Below are positions 57,739 through 64,000 of a stretch of 64,000 nucleotides of DNA, piece after piece (within the stretch, counting starts at the first letter, position 1; every line of letters starts with the position of its first letter). Below the pieces are notes generated by a model. It ran no database searches, had not been told where the DNA came from, and saw only the letters and a list, made by a program, of their open reading frames with translations. This stretch comes from Candidatus Gastranaerophilales bacterium (GTDB lineage Bacteria; Cyanobacteriota; Vampirovibrionia; Gastranaerophilales; Gastranaerophilaceae): the NCBI GenBank assembly GCA_947626225.1, contig CANQRH010000002.1, forward strand, positions 124,001 to 188,000, given 5' to 3'. Made by a program: the position numbers and the translations under genes.

Positions 57739-59544
57739 TTATGAAATTGTTACAAGCACATCGCCTGTTTTAACTTTACTTCCGAGTTCAACTTCAACCG
57801 TATTAACAACACCGGACACAGGTGATTTAATTTCGGTTTCCATTTTCATTGCTTCAACAACAAGCAATACATCTCCTTCTGATATCGTATCACCGGAAGA
57901 AACAAGCACCTTTAAGACAACTCCGGGCAGAGCAGCCTTAACCGGTGTACCTTCGCCGGCGGGGGAATGAGAAGCTTCAATACCGTCTTTAACATCAAAG
58001 TCATAAAGTTTTCCGTTAACCGTTGCTCTTTTACCTTCAAGCGCAACCGCATATTTCTTTCCGTTAACGGTAACCGTATAACCGTTTGATGAATCAGATG
58101 AAGAAGTTTCCGATTTGGCATCCGGAGATTTTTTATTAACCGAAACCGTACCTTTACCGAGAAGGAAGTCAATACCTTTATCAACATTGCCGTCTTTACA
58201 TGCGGCTGCGATAAAGAGGTTTTCATCCGTGACGGGAAGATTTGCGGCTTTCAATCTTTCTTCCGCATTTTTCAAACCTTTTTCGGGATCTTTGTCGTTT
58301 AAGTCAACAACTTTTTCCGTGGTCGGTTTCAAACCTGTTTTTTCTTCAGCCCATTTAATAATTTCCGGATCAGGTTCGCAAGGCGTTTTTCCAAAATATC
58401 CGAGAACCATTTTAGCATAACCTGGGTTTGCCTGCTCCCAAGGTTTATCAGTAATAGCATTCAAGAAGGACTGCTGAGCGTAGAATTGCGAAACAGGAGT
58501 AACTGATGTAGCAAAACCGCCTTTTTCAACAACTTCCTTCATATTTGCAATAACTTTCGGGAATTTGTCAAGCAAGCCCATATCTTTTAACTGGTTAACG
58601 GTTGTAGCCGTAGCACCGCCGGGCAGAGGAGCCTGAATAAGTATCGGATTTACAGCCAGAGATATAGGAGATATCGGATAATCTTTCATACATTCTTTAA
58701 AGATTTCTTCAGTTTCCATGATTTTCTTAATATCAATACCCAAATCGTAATCCGTACCGCGCAGAGCATGCCACATAGAAATAATGTCGGGCTGTGCCGT
58801 TCCGCCGGAAACAGGTTTCATTGAAAGGTCGATACCGTCAGCACCGCCGTCCAAGGCTGCAAGATAAGCCGCAAGAGCGGTGCCTGCAGTTTCATGAGAA
58901 TGAAATCTGATATGAGCATCCGCACCTAAAATTTCTCTTGTACGTCTGACGGTTTCGTAGACCGTACGCGGGGTAGAAGTTCCGGATGCATCTTTAAATG
59001 CAAGACTGTCAAACGGAATGCCCGCATCAAGTATGTTTCTCAAAACCCGTTCATAAAAATCGGGATCATGAGCACCCTCACAACCGTAAGGCAGCGCCAT
59101 CATGGTAATTGTAACTTCATGCTGAAGCCCGTATTTTTTAATGCTGTTAGCGGAGTCAATAAGATTATTAACATCGTTTAAAGCATCAAAGTTTCTGATA
59201 ACATCAATACCGTGTTTTTTAAACATTTTTGCGTGTAAATCAATAACATCACGGGGTTGAGAATTAAGTCCCACAACATTTACACCGCGTGCAAGAGATT
59301 GAAGTTTAACATCAGGTCCGACAGCAGCTCTGATTTTATCCATTGTTTCAAATGCATTTTCATTGCAGAAAAATATCGGAGCCTGAAATCTTGCACCGCC
59401 TGCGGTTTCAAAGTGTTTAATACCTGCATCCGCAGCAGCCTGCAGAGCGGGAATAAAGTCGTCCACAAGAACTTTTGCACCGTAAACGGATTGAAAACCG
59501 TCCCTGAAAGACGCGTCCATTACTTTAATAAGCTTTTTACTCAT
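57739..59544 (-). CDS. oadA: Oxaloacetate decarboxylase/pyruvate carboxylase alpha subunit with biotinyl domain
   Basis: VMDASFRDGFQSVYGAKV; HSHETAGTALAAYLAALDGGADGIDLS; EAMKMETEI biotin site. Confidence 0.92.
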   Translation of the reverse strand: MSKKLIKVMDASFRDGFQSVYGAKVLVDDFIPALQAAADAGIKHFETAGGARFQAPIFFCNENAFETMDKIRAAVGPDVKLQSLARGVNVVGLNSQPRDVIDLHAKMFKKHGIDVIRNFDALNDVNNLIDSANSIKKYGLQHEVTITMMALPYGCEGAHDPDFYERVLRNILDAGIPFDSLAFKDASGTSTPRTVYETVRRTREILGADAHIRFHSHETAGTALAAYLAALDGGADGIDLSMKPVSGGTAQPDIISMWHALRGTDYDLGIDIKKIMETEEIFKECMKDYPISPISLAVNPILIQAPLPGGATATTVNQLKDMGLLDKFPKVIANMKEVVEKGGFATSVTPVSQFYAQQSFLNAITDKPWEQANPGYAKMVLGYFGKTPCEPDPEIIKWAEEKTGLKPTTEKVVDLNDKDPEKGLKNAEERLKAANLPVTDENLFIAAACKDGNVDKGIDFLLGKGTVSVNKKSPDAKSETSSSDSSNGYTVTVNGKKYAVALEGKRATVNGKLYDFDVKDGIEASHSPAGEGTPVKAALPGVVLKVLVSSGDTISEGDVLLVVEAMKMETEIKSPVSGVVNTVEVELGSKVKTGDVLVTIS

Positions 59545-59575
59545 CTTTATATCCTTTCATTTCTTAACAGTAAAT

Positions 59576-59803
59576 TTATTTTCTAGCCGCAGCAACGGCG
59601 ATTGCAAGAGCGATGGCAGCATCATCTCCCGTTGTTACGGATTTTCTTTCAACAACTTCAACTTTTTCGGGGAAAATTTTGTTTAAATATCCGACAACTG
59701 CGGACATAATATTCATGGCCGCAATCAATATACACAGGAAACTTAAAACAAACCCCATACCGATTCCCATAAGGGTAAGTCCTTGAATTAATGTTTCATT
59801 CAT
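59576..59803 (-). CDS. OadG-type decarboxylase gamma subunit
   Basis: Short single-TM protein LTLMGIGMGFVLSFLCILIAAMNIMSAVVG between oadA and birA. Confidence 0.8.
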   Translation of the reverse strand: MNETLIQGLTLMGIGMGFVLSFLCILIAAMNIMSAVVGYLNKIFPEKVEVVERKSVTTGDDAAIALAIAVAAARK

Positions 59804-60543
59804 AATATATCTCCCATTGTCAAAATAGTATCTCCAAAATTATTTGCCAAAACAAGTTCTCCGGAATCAGTGATTTCTTTGGCAATGCCGGATTTTATAC
59901 CGTCAAAAATCTTTACGGAAATCTCTTTCCCGAGAAATATTGCTTTAGACAGATAATCTTCTTTAATAAATTTAAAGCCTTTGTTTAAAAATTCATCATA
60001 ACCGGCAAAAAATTCAAACAAAAGCTTCTGTAAAAATTCTTCTTTATCAACCGGACGGTTAAGTTCCAGATTAAGCGACGTAACGGCTTTATCGGTTATA
60101 TGTTTTATATCTTCACGCGAAGCATTCAAATTAATTCCGGCACCGAGAATAAGTCCGTTAAAAATTTTTCCCTGCATAACGGTCTCGCTGAGTATACCCG
60201 CAATTTTTTTACCGTCAATTAATACATCATTAGGCCACTTTATTGTCGGATTAAGCCCGTATTCTTCCAAAACTCGGCAAAGACATATTGAAAAATATTG
60301 AGTTAAATTTGAATAAACATCAATAAAATTATCGGAAGGTTTTAAAATAACGGACATAAATATATTACCGGGGCCCAAATCAACCCATGCTCTGTCAAAC
60401 CTGCCGCGTCCATGCGTTTGGCATGAAGCACTCACAACCGACCTGTCGGGCAATTGAGCTAAATTACGCTTAGCGTAAAGGTTGGTGGAATCAGTCTCCT
60501 CCAATCTGATAATGTTAATTTTCTCCCTTGTATTTAAACTCAT
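59800..60543 (-). CDS. birA: Biotin-[acetyl-CoA-carboxylase] ligase
   Basis: LEETDSTNLYAKRNL; SCQTHGRGRFDRAWVDLGPGNIFMSVI; IKWPNDVLIDGKKIAGIL. Confidence 0.9.
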   Translation of the reverse strand: MSLNTREKINIIRLEETDSTNLYAKRNLAQLPDRSVVSASCQTHGRGRFDRAWVDLGPGNIFMSVILKPSDNFIDVYSNLTQYFSICLCRVLEEYGLNPTIKWPNDVLIDGKKIAGILSETVMQGKIFNGLILGAGINLNASREDIKHITDKAVTSLNLELNRPVDKEEFLQKLLFEFFAGYDEFLNKGFKFIKEDYLSKAIFLGKEISVKIFDGIKSGIAKEITDSGELVLANNFGDTILTMGDIL

Positions 60544-60619
60544 ATATAATAATCTTAAATCAAACATAAAAAATTTGCGATTTTTTTTTTATCAGTTTAA
60601 AATAAATTGGGGAGACAAC

Positions 60620-61312
60620 ATGGAACATTGGATTTATACAGTCAGCATAGGAGGACATAACGTTTCATTAAATCTGGATACCATATTCACAATGTGGTTT
60701 GCGATGTTTGTTGTAATTGTTTTTGCAATTATATCGACAAGAAATCTTTCATTATTTCCGAATAAACTGCAGGCGGCTGCCGAAAGTATAATGCAGTTTT
60801 TTTACGGAACTTTAAACACAATGATTGAAACGGAAAACAAAAAGCATGTTCCGCTTGTTGCATCTCTGTTTTTGTTTATAATAACCGCCAATCTAATGGG
60901 ACAGCTACCGTTAAGAATAATACATTTAAAAAACGGAGCGGAATTGGCTTCTCCCACAAACGATATAAACTTAACCTCCGCAATGGCAATAATTGTATTG
61001 ATTTACTATGTATTTGCAGGAATAAAATCTAAAGGCGGAAAGTTTTTTATTCACGAATTCAGTTTCACCGGAATTGTCATGGCGCTTGTGGAGCTTTTGG
61101 AAATGTTTACAAGGCCGTTGAGTTTGGCAATCCGACTTTTTGCAAATATATTTGCGGGAGAAATATTGGTTTCAATAACACTCGGGGCAATGGCATATTT
61201 TCTGCCTTTACCCGTAATGCTTTTTGAAATACTGGTTGCATTCATACAGGCAACCGTGTTTATGATGCTTACAATAGCTTATATAGGCTCGGCAGTACAA
61301 GAAGAACATTAA
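60620..61312 (+). CDS. atpB: F-type ATP synthase subunit a
   Basis: MALVELLEMFTRPLSLAIRLFANIFAGEILVSI; true start at ATG 60620 after GGGGAG RBS. Confidence 0.92.
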   Translation: MEHWIYTVSIGGHNVSLNLDTIFTMWFAMFVVIVFAIISTRNLSLFPNKLQAAAESIMQFFYGTLNTMIETENKKHVPLVASLFLFIITANLMGQLPLRIIHLKNGAELASPTNDINLTSAMAIIVLIYYVFAGIKSKGGKFFIHEFSFTGIVMALVELLEMFTRPLSLAIRLFANIFAGEILVSITLGAMAYFLPLPVMLFEILVAFIQATVFMMLTIAYIGSAVQEEH

Positions 61313-61331
61313 AAATATAAGGAGAGAAAAA

Positions 61332-61565
61332 ATGGAACAAACAATTTCACAAATGGCACATCTGGGAGCAGGTATTGCAATCGGTTTCGGTGCGGTAGGT
61401 GCAGGACTCGGTATCGGATTTGCAACAAAAGGGTTAATGGATGCGGTTTCAAGACAGCCGGAAGTTGCCGGAAAAGCTTTCGGGTTCTTCCTTTTAGGTG
61501 CGGCTTTATCAGAAGCATGTGCACTTTATGCATTCGTTATAGCATTTTTATTGTTAGGTAAATAA
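61332..61565 (+). CDS. atpE: F-type ATP synthase subunit c
   Basis: GAGIAIGFGAVGAGLGIGFATKGLMDAVSRQPEVAGKAFGFFLLGAALSEACALYAFVIAFLLLG. Confidence 0.95.
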   Translation: MEQTISQMAHLGAGIAIGFGAVGAGLGIGFATKGLMDAVSRQPEVAGKAFGFFLLGAALSEACALYAFVIAFLLLGK

Positions 61566-61566
61566 A

Positions 61567-61980
61567 ATGGAATTTAACGCAACATTTCTTGTATCAATAG
61601 TAAGTTTTATTCTGTTCACGCTTGTTATGAACAAGATATTCTACAAACCGCTCGAAAACATTATCAATGAACGCCAAAAGTACATTGACAATATGATTTC
61701 TGATGCTCAAAAAAGCAACGGTGAGGCAGAAGCAATAACCAAAGACAGAGAAGAAAAACTTGCAAAATCACAACGGGATGCAAAAAAATTGATTGCGGAA
61801 AAGACAGATGAAGCAAACAAAAATGCTTCGGACAACAAGTCAAAAGCTGTTAAAAAGTTCAAAAACGATCTTGCCGCGGCAAAAAAAGATCTCGAAGATG
61901 AGGCATTATCGAAAAAAAAAGAACTTGATACCATAGCTGATGAACTTGCCGAATTAATTGTAAGAAAGGTTAGTGCATGA
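61567..61980 (+). CDS. F-type ATP synthase subunit b' / b
   Basis: N-terminal TM then FYKPLENIINERQKYIDNMISDAQ and charged coiled coil. Confidence 0.85.
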   Translation: MEFNATFLVSIVSFILFTLVMNKIFYKPLENIINERQKYIDNMISDAQKSNGEAEAITKDREEKLAKSQRDAKKLIAEKTDEANKNASDNKSKAVKKFKNDLAAAKKDLEDEALSKKKELDTIADELAELIVRKVSA

Positions 61981-62455
61981 CATTCTGGCAGACAATAGTA
62001 CAGTCTAATACGTTTAATTTCGCGGTTTTACTGCTTATTTTTGCCGTACTTGCAAACAAGCTGAACCTTTCGGACAGGATTGAAAGTTTAAGAACCGCCA
62101 TAGCCAATACCGTAAACAACGCAAAAGCAGAGCAGACAAGTGCGGATAAACGATTAAAAGATGCAAAAAAATCCGTAAAAAATCTTTCGGAAGAACTCAA
62201 TAAAAGGCACAACGATGCATTAACAAAAGCTCAAACATTAACGGATAAAATACTTCAAAACACGGATGAGCAGATAAAAATGCTTGATAAAAACTTCCGC
62301 CGTTCCGTTGAAGCACAGGAAAAAACGGTATCCGCAAAGCTTAGTGACGAAACTTTTCAATCGGCTATTGAACTTGCAAAACAAAAAGTTATAAAAATGC
62401 TTGAAGAAAATCCCGAACTGCACAACAAGTTTATAGATGAAAGTATAGGTGCATT

Positions 62456-62459
<4 letters not shown>
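61977..62459 (+). CDS. atpF: F-type ATP synthase subunit b
   Basis: N-terminal TM, long coiled coil, between b' and delta genes. Confidence 0.85.

Positions 62460-64000
<1,541 letters not shown>

Noticed and set aside
60583-60592. Poly-T run upstream of atpB as a possible phase-variation tract
   Set aside because: A/T runs are common in this AT-rich genome and it lies outside core promoter or coding positions that I can define.

Overview
This AT-rich window carries ordinary bacterial chromosomal genes. Several features suggest a Gastranaerophilales/Melainabacteria (Vampirovibrionia) type genome: MGMAASQAR-type proteins, FTLAEVLITLAIIGVVAALTIP pilins, N-terminal SFG motifs, and tandem b/b' ATP synthase genes. 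The taxonomic assignment is inference only. Housekeeping content includes rpsL-rpsG, rpsE-rpmD-rplO-secY, smc-scpA-scpB, the start of the atp operon (atpB-E-F'-F-H-A), an oadB/A/G-birA operon, glgP, glgC, glmU, leuC and leuD (separated), thrB, wecB, ferritin plus desulfoferrodoxin, a histidine kinase/response regulator pair, a sigma/anti-sigma pair and an SRP RNA. The most interesting signals are: (1) a type IV pilin-like gene at about 22403-23190 whose RBS/ATG-initiated leader contains a G10 tract that puts it out of frame. Eight or 11 G would restore a full prepilin, and a second tract (C11 on the coding strand) abuts the -35 box of a TTGCAT-N17-TATAAT promoter, so this looks like a phase-variable switch. 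(2) A paralogous family of three scattered genes with conserved N- and C-termini and divergent centres. (3) A shared sigma-28-like element, TAAAGTTT-N12-GCCGT, with identical spacing upstream of all three family members and (as CCCGT) upstream of a 44-aa small ORF absent from the ORF track. Other observations include a histidine phosphatase-like protein lacking the RHG histidine, a hybrid-cluster-protein homologue apparently lacking metal ligands, a Cys/Gly-rich small protein, a hairpin covering the leuC Shine-Dalgarno, and broken ribosomal operons. No CRISPR array, tRNA or transposase was recognised. All assignments come from reading the sequence without database searches.
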